From Porphyromonas canoris (GTDB lineage: Bacteria; Bacteroidota; Bacteroidia; Bacteroidales; Porphyromonadaceae), in the NCBI RefSeq assembly GCF_000769115.1, contig NZ_JQZV01000005.1, forward strand, positions 1 through 64,000: 64,000 nt of DNA, given 5' to 3'. The notes under the pieces are model-generated. The model saw nothing but the letters and a program-made list of their open reading frames with translations. It searched no databases and was not told the DNA's origin. The position numbers and the translations under genes are program-made. Shown here piece by piece: positions 27,669-38,038 of this stretch (position 1 is the first letter of the stretch; the number at the start of each line of letters is the position of its first letter).

Positions 27669-30185
27669 TTATTCTTCTGTTTCGATCTGCTCTTCGGAGT
27701 CTGCCTCTTCGTACTCTTCTTCTCTCTCTGCCTCTACAACGGTAACGGATGCTATCTCATCGCCATTGCTTTGAAGATTGATCAGCTTGACGCCTTGAGT
27801 GTTCCGGCTGAGCATTGAAATGCTGTCCACGGAGATCCGAATAACGATACCGGACTTATTGATTATCATCAAATCATTATCATCCGTTACATTCTTCATG
27901 CTCACAAGCTTTCCGGTCTTAGGTGTAACCTTTAGTGTGAGTACCCCCTTGGTGCCTCTGTTGGTTTGGCGATAATCTTCTATCACGGAGCGTTTTCCGA
28001 ATCCGTTCTCCGAGACAACGAGTATAGACTCGCTCTCAGGATGCTTCACGCATATAGCTCCAACCACATGGTCTTCTCCGTCATCGTCCAAACGAATACC
28101 TCTCACCCCGATACTGTTACGACCGAGAGACGGTCTTACGTGCTCCTCATGGAAGCGAACCGCTTTACCGTTACGGCTTGCAAGAAGGAACTGACAATCT
28201 CCGTTTGAAAGCAGTACGGATACCACCTTATCGTCTTCCACGAGCTTAATGGCAATGATACCGTTTGCTCTTGGTCTTGAAAACGCCTCAAGGGAAGTCT
28301 TACGCACCGTTCCGTTCTTCGTCACAAAAGTAATGTAGTGAGAACGAACGAAGTCCACATCCGTTGTAAGGTGCTTTACTCTTATGCAGGCACTGATCTT
28401 GTCATCCGGATCAATATTGAGAAGGTTCTGCACGGCTCTTCCTTTTGCTTGTCGAGAACCTTCCGGAATCTCATACACAGGCAGCCAGAAGCACTTTCCT
28501 TTCTCTGTAAAGAAAAGCATTGTGGCGTGCATGGAGGCAGAGTAGATATACTCCACAAAATCCTCGTCCCTTGTCTCAGAACCTTTAGCCCCGACACCGC
28601 CTCTGCCTTGCTGGCGAAATGCCGCCAGCGGAGTACGCTTGATATATCCGAGATGGGATAAAGTGATCACCATCTCTTCGTCCGCATAGAAATCTTCCGG
28701 ATTGAAGTTAGTGCCTGAAGAGTAGTCTATGATGGAGCGTCTGTTGTCCCCAAACTTCTCACGCACTTCAATCAGCTCATCCGAAATCACTCCGTAACAA
28801 GTGTCATCGTCTGTCAATATCTTATTGAACCACTCGATCTGTTTCTTGATCTCCTCATACTCCTCATGCAGCTTCTCCAACTCCATTCCGGTAAGCTGTC
28901 CCAAACGCATCTCGACAATATTACGCGCCTGTATTTGAGACAGACCGAAGCGAGCCATAAGCCTTTCCATCGCCTCTGTCTGACGGGAAGAAGCCTTGAT
29001 GATAGCCACCACTTCGTCTATATTATCGGTAGCGATGATACGACCTTCAAGGATATGCAGTCTGTCCTCTGCACGTTTAAGGTCGAAACGAGTCCTACGA
29101 ATCACCACCTCATGGCGATGCTTCACAAACTCACCAATAATATCCTTCAACGTCAATAGCTTCGGACGACCATTCACAAGCGCAATGCTGTTGATGCTGA
29201 ACGAGCTTTGAAGCGGAGTATATTTGTACAGTTGATTCAGAATAACATTCGCATTCGCATCCCTCTTTATGGAGATCACGATGCGTGTACCGTTCTTATT
29301 GCTGGTCTCATCTGCTATATCCGATATACCGTCTATCTTTTTCTGAGCTGCGAGTTCGGATATGTGTCGTACAAGCTCGGCTTTATTCACAAGGTACGGA
29401 AGCTCGTTTATCACGATCTGTTCATGTTGTGCTTCCGTCTCTATCTCTGCTTTTCCTCGTATCACTATCCTGCCACGACCGGTCTCATAGGCTTCCACCA
29501 CTCCGTCATAGCCGTAGATGACACCTCCGGTCGGAAAATCGGGAGCTTTGATATGCTCCATCAGCTCCTTTATGGTTATGTCTCCACGCTTCTCTATATA
29601 GGCAAGTGCTCCGTTGATAGACTCTGTAAGGTTGTGAGGAGCCATATTGGTAGCCATACCGACGGCGATACCCTGACCTCCATTCACCAAAAGATTCGGG
29701 AAACGAGTAGGCAAAACAGAAGGCTCTTTGCTGCTATCGTCATAGTTGTTCTGGAAATCTACCGTATCCTTATTGATATCCGCGAGCATCTGCATCGCCA
29801 AAGAGTGAAGACGTGCTTCCGTATACCTCATCGCTGCAGGCGAATCACCATCCACAGAACCAAAGTTGCCATGAGGATCCACCAGCTGATAACGCACCGA
29901 AAAGTCTTGAGCAAGTCTCACCAAAGCCATATATATGGAAGAGTCTCCATGCGGGTGATACTTACCCATAACATCTCCCACGATACGGGCACACTTCTTA
30001 TAAGGTTTATCGGGTGTATTTCCGAGTTCGTTCATCCCATAGAGTATTCTTCTATGTACGGGCTTAAAGCCGTCTCTCACATCCGGTAAAGCTCGGCTCA
30101 CGATCACGGACATGGCGTAGTCTATATAAGCAGACTTCATCTGCTCTTCGACATTCACCTTGATGATTTTGTCTATATGCTCCAC
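27669..30185 (-). CDS. gyrA: DNA gyrase subunit A
   Basis: Cuts and passes DNA strands with GyrB to introduce negative supercoils. I place the start at the GTG at 30185 (then [14 protein letters not shown]), because GyrA proteins normally begin a few residues before that conserved segment; the ATG at 30260 would add 25 cysteine-containing, unrelated residues. Present in order: [20 protein letters not shown], the quinolone region with HPHGDSSIY (serine at the main resistance position, so wild type), the catalytic tyrosine in [10 protein letters not shown] (about residue 123), the coiled-coil domain and the six-bladed C-terminal domain with the GyrA box [10 protein letters not shown]. The tail is acidic ([17 protein letters not shown]). 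Confidence 0.95.
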   Translation of the reverse strand: MEHIDKIIKVNVEEQMKSAYIDYAMSVIVSRALPDVRDGFKPVHRRILYGMNELGNTPDKPYKKCARIVGDVMGKYHPHGDSSIYMALVRLAQDFSVRYQLVDPHGNFGSVDGDSPAAMRYTEARLHSLAMQMLADINKDTVDFQNNYDDSSKEPSVLPTRFPNLLVNGGQGIAVGMATNMAPHNLTESINGALAYIEKRGDITIKELMEHIKAPDFPTGGVIYGYDGVVEAYETGRGRIVIRGKAEIETEAQHEQIVINELPYLVNKAELVRHISELAAQKKIDGISDIADETSNKNGTRIVISIKRDANANVILNQLYKYTPLQSSFSINSIALVNGRPKLLTLKDIIGEFVKHRHEVVIRRTRFDLKRAEDRLHILEGRIIATDNIDEVVAIIKASSRQTEAMERLMARFGLSQIQARNIVEMRLGQLTGMELEKLHEEYEEIKKQIEWFNKILTDDDTCYGVISDELIEVREKFGDNRRSIIDYSSGTNFNPEDFYADEEMVITLSHLGYIKRTPLAAFRQQGRGGVGAKGSETRDEDFVEYIYSASMHATMLFFTEKGKCFWLPVYEIPEGSRQAKGRAVQNLLNIDPDDKISACIRVKHLTTDVDFVRSHYITFVTKNGTVRKTSLEAFSRPRANGIIAIKLVEDDKVVSVLLSNGDCQFLLASRNGKAVRFHEEHVRPSLGRNSIGVRGIRLDDDGEDHVVGAICVKHPESESILVVSENGFGKRSVIEDYRQTNRGTKGVLTLKVTPKTGKLVSMKNVTDDNDLMIINKSGIVIRISVDSISMLSRNTQGVKLINLQSNGDEIASVTVVEAEREEEYEEADSEEQIETEE

Positions 30186-30390
30186 TGATTGTATCTTGTG
30201 TTTGTTTTTATTCTTGCAGACCGTCTCGCTCCTTGATATTGAGCAGCGAAGAGAGCCCACTCTTTGTTTATCGTGTAAAGATACAAAAAATCCAACAGAG
30301 AACGCGCTTTTTTCTACTCACGACAGCGTCTTAAAATCTTCTAAATTCTCCCCTATCTGCCCCTCTTTTCTGCTCTCATTTTTCTATTTA

Positions 30391-30563
30391 ACCTGTTCAC
30401 AAAACAGATTGATCCTATATAAAAACATGGCTAAAGCCTTAAAATATTGGGAAGCAGGGCTTGGTTTGCAGACATCAAGGCTTGAAATATGGCATTCAAG
30501 CCTTGATTTCCACAAATCGAAGTTTGAAAGGCACTTCTTAATACGATGAGAGAAAGAAGTAAA
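30391..30563 (+). repeat. Interspersed element C, copy 1 (21-bp TCAAGSCTTGA array)
   Basis: 173 bp that align with 34351-34544. From the left: ACCTGTTCACAAAACA, CCTATATAAAA, then cores related to TCAAGSCTTGA at about 30432, 30454, 30475, 30496 and 30517 (pitch 21-22 bp), then GAGAAAGAAGTAAA. Copy 2 differs by exactly one additional 21-bp unit. The core is an odd palindrome (its reverse complement swaps only the central base). The stretch 30186-30621 holds this element and the gyrA upstream region and no gene. Confidence 0.8.
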
Positions 30564-30621
30564 GCTATTCGGAGAAACTTGTGAACGTGTTTACCACATC
30601 CACGAATGGCTGTAATCGGGA

Positions 30622-33255
30622 TCACCAACTGAACCGGACACCGGCTTCCAAGGTAAATGGTCTGAGAGAATATCTCATGGAGCGAATCATGAGATCCGAG
30701 TAAAACTGCCGGACAAGCTCTTTTTCTCTTCCCAGATTTCGCCCTTCAAACCACATTTCCCAGAACTCTTTCTTATACCTTAATCCAATGGAAATATCAA
30801 AATTGTTCTCTAATTGGTCTGTCTCAGAGGTAAGAGCGAGATACTTGACAATGCCATAGAGCTGCAAAGGGTCGGTTACAGAATAATCCACGAAAAACTC
30901 TGCTCCCATATCAAAACGCCTTCTCCGACCCTCCGACTGTTGGTAGATTTTCATATCGGAAACAGAGAGATCCGCATCCAACCGGAAAGAGAGATTTTTT
31001 AATGGGAAATAGTAGATTTCAGGGCTGAGATTCACCCGTCCGGACATTACGTTCAAAACTTCGTTGTTGAATAGTACATCGTTGTGGCTAAGTAGAACTC
31101 CTCCGTTCAATTTTAAGGTCAGTCCGGCATCAAAGAATGTTTTCCCTATATCTCCCGAAAGCGTATACATCTGGTCGGTAGAGCCTTTTCGGGAGTGTAC
31201 GGATACTACTTCATTCATATTCTCATCCACAGAAAGAGATGAGAGTGTGTTCTTCAAAACAATGGAGTATCCGGCAGAAGCATTGAGGAAAAAGGCGTTG
31301 CCCGGATTCTTATAATTCCATGTCAGCGAAGTGTTACCTCGCCATTCGGACATATCCAAGCCTGTTCCCGAAGTATGCAGATACCTGTGAGTGCGGATTA
31401 TTGGAGCGGAGAGATACCTGTTTATCCCTGTCAGAGACTTGTTTAAGCCGGCATTTATCCTCCACGTATTAGAAGAAGAGGGGGTAAGATGCACATTCAT
31501 ATTCCCTCCCACAGCCCAATCGGGAGCCATGGGAAGCGATTTGCCCAACCGGTTCTTCGGATTGCTCAAACGATACCGGAAAGGCAAAGTGAATGAAAAT
31601 CTGCTCTTGATACCATTAAAAGATATTTTCGGAGTAAGCCTTGCATCTGTTTCAAACCCTTCAAAATCGTTCTCCATTTTATCTCCATTGGTGTATTCTC
31701 CGAGGGTGTGAATACGAGAAGAGTGAGCCGCAATACCTCCGGAGAGATCCAGAACAAACTTCTGCCTGAAGATCCAAGCCCACCCGGAGCTGATCTTAAA
31801 GTTCAAATCCCGGTCGTTTATCTTCTGATCGGCATACTTTTCTTTCTCTGAAAAGATTTCCAGCAGATAGTCGGGCATGGATTTGTAGCCGATTGTCGAG
31901 TAGATGGAAAAGACTCCATCGCCCAACTTCTTATCTACCTTCGTGGTGTTGTACACATTATAGATATTGGCTTTGCTGTTTTCGAGGAAATAGAGACCCT
32001 TGGAAGAGTTGATTTCTGCCCCGCTTTTTCGTCTGCCCCAAAACAGCTTGGTGCCCGATGAGAGGTAAAGAGACGGAGAGTTGTGATCATACTCCACTCC
32101 CATCATAGACGAATGCTCCGGCAAAGAGACTGCTATATCCTCTGTGAGAGTAGCGTTGGCATCTTTCCCTTTCTTACTTATATACTCGACTTTCTCCTGC
32201 GACTTATACCCATAATCGGATCCATTGTATTGGGCATTCAGCTTTAGGGTCGTGTATGTCCCTGTTTTGAAGAGCGTATTACCGGATGCAAAACCGGAGC
32301 GTCCTCGTTCATATCTCTCCTTATCCACAGGCGGTCTTGAGTATGGTAGCTTAAAGGCAGTAGCTGCAACATTTCCGACATCGGGGCTTAAGAAGTCCGT
32401 CTGCTCTGCCACATACTCTCGCCCGAAAGTGTTACCCTTACCTACCAAAAGCGTTTGACTCTTCCGATGAAAAGACATTGCCGTAACAGCGCCTCCGTAT
32501 TCTGCCTTCTTTCCACTCAATCCTCCTATTGCTTCGGCAATCCCTAACCAATGACCGAATGCTTTTTGCTTTAGACGGATATTGAGAGCAGCCTTGTCGG
32601 ACGGATCCGTATCCTTTTTTACCCTGATGGGTTGGTGGTTCTCGTACACTTGAATAGAGGCAACATCTTCCGGTCTGATATTTTTAGTTGCAAGAGCATA
32701 TCGCCCTCCCAGAAGATCCAGATCCTCTATGTAGAATTTGCTGATCTCTTTTCCATTGTACTTTATCTCCCCTGAAGGCTCGACACTGATACCGGGCAGA
32801 CGTTTAAGGACACTCTCTAAGGTTCGATCCACTTTGCGTGCAATCTGTCCGACGCTGTACGTTATGGTGTCTCCGCTCTGCCTTATCGGGTTGCTCTTTA
32901 CGGTAACATTCGGCAGCACAAGACGCTCTTCGCGAAGCCGGAAGTCTACTTCAATGGAGCTTTTATCCCTCCAGTCCGGTTTTATGCTCTCTTTGTTGTA
33001 CCCCAACAAACCGCACTCCAAGATATAGTCTTCAGATTCCGGTTTATGAGAGAGCATATACTCCCCTTTCTCATTTGTGAATGTATAGGCTATCGTCCTA
33101 TATTTCCCGGTGCCATCGCCCCTTTTAAGCCTTACCGCAGCCCGAAGAATGGGTTTGCCGGTCGCATTGTCCGTAACCGTTCCAGATATTCTGACCTGCG
33201 CAGATAAAGCTCCACAAGAGAAAAGAAGCAGAGAAAATAGAAAAAGGGATCTCAT
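30622..33255 (-). CDS. Outer-membrane beta-barrel protein with carboxypeptidase-like domain
   Basis: 877 residues with a signal peptide ending at ALSAQ. A CarboxypepD_reg-like domain (about 22-105, ISGTVTDNATGKPIL) is followed by a reduced plug-like region (VLKRLPGISVEPSGEIKYNGKEIS and the YALATKNIRPEDVASIQVYENH segment) and a long beta-barrel ending in RFSW. It resembles TonB-receptor-like outer-membrane proteins rather than classical receptors. It sits 36 nt after the GLPGLI gene, a pairing common in Bacteroidota. The function of the pair is unknown. Confidence 0.8.
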   Translation of the reverse strand: MRSLFLFSLLLFSCGALSAQVRISGTVTDNATGKPILRAAVRLKRGDGTGKYRTIAYTFTNEKGEYMLSHKPESEDYILECGLLGYNKESIKPDWRDKSSIEVDFRLREERLVLPNVTVKSNPIRQSGDTITYSVGQIARKVDRTLESVLKRLPGISVEPSGEIKYNGKEISKFYIEDLDLLGGRYALATKNIRPEDVASIQVYENHQPIRVKKDTDPSDKAALNIRLKQKAFGHWLGIAEAIGGLSGKKAEYGGAVTAMSFHRKSQTLLVGKGNTFGREYVAEQTDFLSPDVGNVAATAFKLPYSRPPVDKERYERGRSGFASGNTLFKTGTYTTLKLNAQYNGSDYGYKSQEKVEYISKKGKDANATLTEDIAVSLPEHSSMMGVEYDHNSPSLYLSSGTKLFWGRRKSGAEINSSKGLYFLENSKANIYNVYNTTKVDKKLGDGVFSIYSTIGYKSMPDYLLEIFSEKEKYADQKINDRDLNFKISSGWAWIFRQKFVLDLSGGIAAHSSRIHTLGEYTNGDKMENDFEGFETDARLTPKISFNGIKSRFSFTLPFRYRLSNPKNRLGKSLPMAPDWAVGGNMNVHLTPSSSNTWRINAGLNKSLTGINRYLSAPIIRTHRYLHTSGTGLDMSEWRGNTSLTWNYKNPGNAFFLNASAGYSIVLKNTLSSLSVDENMNEVVSVHSRKGSTDQMYTLSGDIGKTFFDAGLTLKLNGGVLLSHNDVLFNNEVLNVMSGRVNLSPEIYYFPLKNLSFRLDADLSVSDMKIYQQSEGRRRRFDMGAEFFVDYSVTDPLQLYGIVKYLALTSETDQLENNFDISIGLRYKKEFWEMWFEGRNLGREKELVRQFYSDLMIRSMRYSLRPFTLEAGVRFSW

Positions 33256-33291
33256 AAAGTAAGATTTTGGTACTCTTATATTTCAGAGCTT

Positions 33292-34128
33292 TTACTCATC
33301 TTCCAGCTCCAAATAGACGTGATCTTTTTTCGGCTGTTTGGCAAAAGTGCCACCTTTAGATGAGTTTGGTAAAGACTGATAATAAGCGACAGGATTGCTG
33401 TGGTATGCTTTGAGTTGCTTTTGAAATCTGGGATAAGTGGTCTTGGCAGGCTTGGAAAACTTATCCTTGTAGACGATACCGCCATCGGACTTCCGTACAC
33501 CAAATGCCTGAAAAGCCAGTTGTCCTGTCCGGTCCACAGCTTCCAGTATCAATCCCGGCAGCCCGTTCAGCTTCCAGGGACCATCTGCAACATCCAGCTC
33601 TTCTGTGTACCAAACATCCCAGATCCGCCCTCGGAAAGTGCCTTCTGCCTTTTTGCAGTTGTAACCGAGTATGTTTTTCTCTCCATCCAGCATCTTCCAG
33701 CTGATCTTTCCCAGCGGTTCTTCAAAAGAGAAAGGGCTGTAACTTACAGCCTGCACTACTTCCATTTCATTCTTATGGTAGTATTTATACACTTTTGCAG
33801 TCTTAAGAGATGGCCTGTTATAATCGAATGTCGTCTTCCATACAAAATCTTGAGGACCTTCAACCATCTTCATTTTAATAAAAACGGAATCGGAACGGTA
33901 ATAGCCGTAACGCATATAAGCCGAGACCTTATCCCCGATAATCAGAATATCTTCACTCTTTTCTATAACAGAGTGATCCGCTGCTTCCGGTCGAGAAAAC
34001 TCGTATAACACTTCCAACTTTGCGAGATCCAACGTATCGGGCCAAACGGCTCTCGAAAGACGACGATTCTGAGCAGTAACTCCTCCAAAAAGGAATAGTA
34101 GTGCAAATGATATGGTTAAAATTCTCAT
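33292..34128 (-). CDS. GLPGLI family secreted protein
   Basis: 278 residues with a signal peptide ending near GVTAQ. The family motif is present as LNGLPGLILE (about residues 187-196), preceded by VWYTEELDVADGPW, both characteristic of the GLPGLI family. Those proteins are probably periplasmic or surface-located, of unknown function, and are often encoded with a carboxypeptidase-domain outer-membrane protein, as here. The two-gene unit is bracketed by direct copies of element C. Confidence 0.85.
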   Translation of the reverse strand: MRILTISFALLFLFGGVTAQNRRLSRAVWPDTLDLAKLEVLYEFSRPEAADHSVIEKSEDILIIGDKVSAYMRYGYYRSDSVFIKMKMVEGPQDFVWKTTFDYNRPSLKTAKVYKYYHKNEMEVVQAVSYSPFSFEEPLGKISWKMLDGEKNILGYNCKKAEGTFRGRIWDVWYTEELDVADGPWKLNGLPGLILEAVDRTGQLAFQAFGVRKSDGGIVYKDKFSKPAKTTYPRFQKQLKAYHSNPVAYYQSLPNSSKGGTFAKQPKKDHVYLELEDE

Positions 34129-34350
34129 AGTTAATCTCTTTTCTCTTAATTCCGAGTAATAATTTATTCAATCCATGCAGCCCCAAGTTACGTAAAAATT
34201 CCTAATAAAAGCCACAAACACCTTGACAAATGTTTTTCTCCAACTTACATTTATGAGGAACAAATAGTAGAATACCGGCAGATAATCCGAATATGCTTTC
34301 CTGAAAATTCCTCTCCTTAATTACAGAATAGCTCTTCCTAAAAAGAATGA

Positions 34351-34544
34351 ACCTGCTCACAAAACAAATTGATCCTATATAAAAGTATGGCTAAAGCCTT
34401 AAAATGTTGGAAAGCAGGACTTGGTTTGCAGAGATCAAGGCTTGAAGTGTGGTTTTCAAGCCGTGAAATGTGGGACTCAAGCCTTGATTTCCACCAATCG
34501 AAGCTCAAATGATACTTCTTAACACGATAAGAGAAAGAAGTAAA
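34351..34544 (+). repeat. Interspersed element C, copy 2 (one extra 21-bp unit)
   Basis: 194 bp aligned with 30391-30563 in the same orientation. It has the extra unit TCAAGCCGTGA at about 34457, giving six cores in place of five; the length difference is exactly 21 bp. It lies between the divergent GLPGLI and patatin genes. The remainder of 34129-34685 shows no gene. Confidence 0.8.
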
Positions 34545-34685
34545 CGCATCAAACGGATCTTTTAGACAGGGTAAGAGAGAAAAAGAGTGGTGTATTCATA
34601 AAAAGTGTGTACATTTAAGAAGTGAAAAACTGACCAACCGTCAAGTGAGGAACTGTAATATCTAATTTTAGAACAACAAGTAACT

Positions 34686-35714
34686 ATGAAGTCAAAAGAG
34701 TACTTTTTTAAGAATTTAGTGTTTGAAGGAGGAGGCGTAAAAGGAATATCTTACGTGGGCGCTCTTGAAGTATTGGAGCGAGAAGGCATTTATCAAAACA
34801 TCGAACGCATTGCCGGGACTTCCGCAGGGGCTATCGTGGCGGTTCTGCTCGGCGTGGGATATACTCCCAAGGAGCTTAAAAAGATCCTGTGGGACCTTAA
34901 TTTCAACAGCTTCATGGACGATTCTTGGGGCATTATTCAAGATAGCCACAGACTGATCAACGAGTTCGGCTGGTACAAAGGAGACTTTTTCCGTTCATGG
35001 ATTGGCAATCTCATCGCTAAAAAGTTGGGCAATAGCGAAGCGACTTTTGATGATCTGAAACACTCGCTTAAAGAGTTGAACACAAAAGAGATCTATCTTA
35101 TCGGAGCCAATCTATCCACAGGTTTTTCGGAAATCTTTTCGCATGAACACACCCCGAGATTCTGTATAGCGGATGCGGCACGCATATCCATGTCTATCCC
35201 TCTCTTCTTTGCCGGCAAGCGGAGTATGCGGGGAGACCTCTATGTGGATGGTGGTCTGCTGGACAACTATCCGGTAAAAATCTTCGACAGACGCAAGTAT
35301 GTCCAATCGAATTGGAACAGAACGGACTACTACGAAAAGATAAATGAGAATCTGAAAGAGCGGAGCAGGAAGATCTCAGAGTACGTTTATAACAAACAGA
35401 CATTGGGATTCCGTCTCGACGGCAAGGAGAAAGTTGCGATGTTTAGAGACCAGGCAGAGCCTCCGAAAAGAGAGATAAAAAACTTCTGGGATTATACTCT
35501 TGCCCTGCTGGGTACGCTGATAGATGCGCAGGATAATGTTCACCTCCACTGCGACGACTGGCAAAGAACCATCTACATAGACACTTTGGGCGTAAAAGCT
35601 ACGGATTTTTCGATCAAAGAGGATAAGAAGAAAGAGCTGTTGCAGTCGGGCATCACCTACACAGAGGAGTATCTCAAGTGGTACAACAACAACGATCCGA
35701 AAGCCAATAAGTAG
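34686..35714 (+). CDS. Patatin-like phospholipase
   Basis: 342 residues. The oxyanion hole motif GGGVKG (residues 15-20), the nucleophile elbow GTSAG (serine 46) and the aspartate of the dyad in VDGGLLDNYPV are all present, so it should be an active lipid acyl hydrolase. There is no signal peptide or barrel domain, so it is unlike the exported patatins fused to outer-membrane domains and is probably cytoplasmic. It is a single gene ending in a good terminator. Confidence 0.88.
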   Translation: MKSKEYFFKNLVFEGGGVKGISYVGALEVLEREGIYQNIERIAGTSAGAIVAVLLGVGYTPKELKKILWDLNFNSFMDDSWGIIQDSHRLINEFGWYKGDFFRSWIGNLIAKKLGNSEATFDDLKHSLKELNTKEIYLIGANLSTGFSEIFSHEHTPRFCIADAARISMSIPLFFAGKRSMRGDLYVDGGLLDNYPVKIFDRRKYVQSNWNRTDYYEKINENLKERSRKISEYVYNKQTLGFRLDGKEKVAMFRDQAEPPKREIKNFWDYTLALLGTLIDAQDNVHLHCDDWQRTIYIDTLGVKATDFSIKEDKKKELLQSGITYTEEYLKWYNNNDPKANK

Positions 35715-35758
35715 GCATCGTCCGGCAAAAAAAGCAGGACAGCAGAGCCCCATAAACG

Positions 35759-35788
35759 ACAAGAGGAGATCAACTCTCCTCTTGTTTT
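35759..35788 (+). terminator. Terminator of the patatin gene
   Basis: Perfect 11-bp stem ACAAGAGGAGA / TCTCCTCTTGT with a 5-nt loop, followed by TTTTAT on the plus strand. The hairpin overlaps the 3' end of the convergent phosphatase gene. Confidence 0.75.
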
Positions 35789-36360
35789 ATATGGTCTGTA
35801 TTGTTCCACATTTTTATTATAAACCCATTGTCTTTTACTTCGACTATTCCCAACGATGTATTGGCTATCTCCGTAGTACTCTCCAACATGGTAAGAGAAG
35901 AGCCGTTGAGCAGACACCAAAGCACCTTGATGGTGAAGCCGTGGGAGATAAGCAGGACTTTCTCCTCCGCTCCCCGGTATCGCCGGCTGATTTCGGAGAT
36001 AAAGTCGGAGAGTCTTTCCGTTATGGCTTCCGGTGTTTCCGTCTCCGGAGGTGGGGCGAAGGTGGAAAAGTCTTTGGGAAAAGCTTGTCCCTGAAACGAC
36101 CCGAAGTAGCGTTCTCGCAACCTCTTATCCGAATAGAGAGAAGCCTTACCCCGATGAAAGGAGTGGATAAGCTCTGCCGTGTGGTGCGCCCGACCCAGAT
36201 CGCTGGTATAGATAGCAGAGAAAGGTATCTCCGCCACTCGCTTCCCCACCGCTTTTGCTTCTTCTATTCCTTTGGGTGAGAGCGTTCCGTCCAGCTGCCC
36301 CTGGCATATATTCCGGGCATTTTCGAGGGTCTCTCCATGTCTGATAATATAGAGTTCCAT
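35770..36360 (-). CDS. Histidine phosphatase family protein (phosphoglycerate mutase-like)
   Basis: 196 residues. The catalytic RHGET motif is at residues 7-11, with TSDLGRAHHTAE and VLLISHGFTIK supplying the other conserved arginine and histidine. The family includes alpha-ribazole-5'-phosphate phosphatase (CobC), phosphoglycerate mutases and broad phosphatases. The adjacent BtuD/FecE-type ATPase gene, 15 nt away, makes a cobalamin salvage role possible, but the sequence does not settle it. Last gene of a minus-strand run starting at rluA. Confidence 0.85.
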   Translation of the reverse strand: MELYIIRHGETLENARNICQGQLDGTLSPKGIEEAKAVGKRVAEIPFSAIYTSDLGRAHHTAELIHSFHRGKASLYSDKRLRERYFGSFQGQAFPKDFSTFAPPPETETPEAITERLSDFISEISRRYRGAEEKVLLISHGFTIKVLWCLLNGSSLTMLESTTEIANTSLGIVEVKDNGFIIKMWNNTDHIKQEES

Positions 36361-36375
36361 CTTCAGTACTGGCAG

Positions 36376-37191
36376 TTATGATCGCTCCGCACTTTTGAGA
36401 TAGCGTGCGGATATGGGAAGAATAATAGGTTTGCCCGATACGGGATTGCTGCTGACCACTACAACGGTATCGAAAACCGCTTCGATATTTTCATACGTAA
36501 GCACATCGTGAGGACGACCTTGGGCATAAGGTCTGCCACGCTTCATCATCAGGATATAGTCGCAATACTCCGCAGCCATGGAGAGATCGTGCAGGATCAT
36601 AAGGACGGTGAGCTTCTCCCTCTCGTTCAACTCCTGCAACAGATTCATGAATGCCATCTGATGCCTGATGTCGAGATGGGCTGTGGGTTCGTCCAAAAGC
36701 AGTACGGTGGGCTGCTGTGCGAGTGCAGAGGCAATGCTAAGCATCTGTTGTTCTCCTCCGCTAAGCTCTTTCATGTTCTTGTTACGGAGATGAGTGGTTT
36801 GGGTCAGCTCCATATAGTGTTCCGCCAAAGCAATATCCTCCTTTTTATCGAAGAACTGATAGCGGTCTCTGTACGGAAGTCGCCCCATCAGCACATACTC
36901 CTGCGCCGTGAGATCCACGGGATCTCTGAACTGCGTTACTATCGCCATCTCTCTGGCTTTATCCTTCAAGGAAAAGGAAGAGAGGTCTCTGCCGTTGATC
37001 TCCACCGTGCCTCTTTTCAGAGGGAGCGTGCCGGAAATTCCTTTGAAAAGCGTTGTCTTGCCCGAACCATTGGCTCCCACTATCCCGGCAAAAGCACCCT
37101 CTTCCAAAGAGAGAGATACTCCTGCGGTTTCAAAACCGGTGCTGTAGCCACAGGTAACATCTTTAAGCGAGAAAAGTGGGGTATTCGACAT
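36376..37191 (-). CDS. ABC transporter ATP-binding protein, FecE/BtuD type
   Basis: 271 residues with Walker A GANGSGKTT (lysine 45), Q-loop VTQFRDP, signature LSGGEQQ, Walker B VLLLDEPTAHLD and the switch histidine in LILHD-type MILHDLS. The sequence best fits ATPases that power import of iron-siderophore, haem or cobalamin complexes. No permease or binding protein gene is adjacent, so its partners are encoded elsewhere. It lies between mazG and a CobC-like phosphatase on the same strand. Confidence 0.88.
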   Translation of the reverse strand: MSNTPLFSLKDVTCGYSTGFETAGVSLSLEEGAFAGIVGANGSGKTTLFKGISGTLPLKRGTVEINGRDLSSFSLKDKAREMAIVTQFRDPVDLTAQEYVLMGRLPYRDRYQFFDKKEDIALAEHYMELTQTTHLRNKNMKELSGGEQQMLSIASALAQQPTVLLLDEPTAHLDIRHQMAFMNLLQELNEREKLTVLMILHDLSMAAEYCDYILMMKRGRPYAQGRPHDVLTYENIEAVFDTVVVVSSNPVSGKPIILPISARYLKSAERS

Positions 37192-37216
37192 GACGGAAAG
37201 AGGTTAAAAGAGGTGT

Positions 37217-38026
37217 TTACGACTCTGTTTCGGGAATCTGCTTTGCCTCTTCCCACCAGACATCCATCTCTTCCAAAGAGAGGTCTTTAAGCTCCACGCC
37301 ATGCGCTTTGGCTTGCTTCTCTATGTGCGTAAAGCGATGGATAAACTTTCTGTTGGTGGCTTCGAGAGCATTGTCCGGATTGAGTCCCCACAGACGAGAC
37401 ATATTGATGATGCTGAAAAGGAGATCGCCGACCTCGGCTTCCAGCTCCGCAGAGGGCTTTCCTTCCGATGAACGGAATGCCTCTTCCACTTCTGCCAGCT
37501 CCTCTTTCACTTTAGCAAAAACATCTGTACGGTTACTCCAGTCGAACCCGACATTGCGAGCCTTGTCCTGTATTCTGTATGCCTTGATCATGGAAGGCAG
37601 ACTTCGAGGCACGCCGGAGAGTACAGTCTTGTTTCCACCCTTTTCTTTCTGTTTGAGTTTCTCCCAATTGCTCTCCACTTCAGCAGCGTTGTCCACGCTC
37701 TTATCCCCAAAGATGTGAGGATGTCTGAAGATCAACTTATCCACCAAAGCGTCGCACACTTCGACAATATCGAACTCACCGTCTTCTTCACCTATCTTCG
37801 CATAGAAAGCGACATGCAGTAAGACGTCTCCGAGTTCCTTTTTAAGCTCTGCCATATTACGAGAAAGGAGCGCATCCGAAAGCTCGAATACCTCCTCTAT
37901 CGTATTTGTCCTGAGAGACTCGTAAGTTTGTTCCCGATCCCACGGGCACTTTGCCCGCAGGATGTCGAGAATATTCAGCACCCGTCCGAGAGCTTGCTGC
38001 TTCTCTTCGGGAGTATGTTTAGTCAT
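37217..38026 (-). CDS. mazG: Nucleoside triphosphate pyrophosphohydrolase MazG
   Basis: 269 residues, the length of full two-domain MazG. The N-terminal domain has CPWDREQTYESLRTN, then EEVFEL and KELGDVLLHV, the metal-binding acidic helices; the second copy is near residues 190-215 (ELAEVEEAF, LEAEVGDLLFSI). The enzyme hydrolyses NTPs and dNTPs to monophosphates and helps clear damaged nucleotides and adjust alarmone levels. It is tightly packed between dsbD and the ABC ATPase. Confidence 0.93.
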   Translation of the reverse strand: MTKHTPEEKQQALGRVLNILDILRAKCPWDREQTYESLRTNTIEEVFELSDALLSRNMAELKKELGDVLLHVAFYAKIGEEDGEFDIVEVCDALVDKLIFRHPHIFGDKSVDNAAEVESNWEKLKQKEKGGNKTVLSGVPRSLPSMIKAYRIQDKARNVGFDWSNRTDVFAKVKEELAEVEEAFRSSEGKPSAELEAEVGDLLFSIINMSRLWGLNPDNALEATNRKFIHRFTHIEKQAKAHGVELKDLSLEEMDVWWEEAKQIPETES

Positions 38027-38038
38027 ATGTCATTAAGA

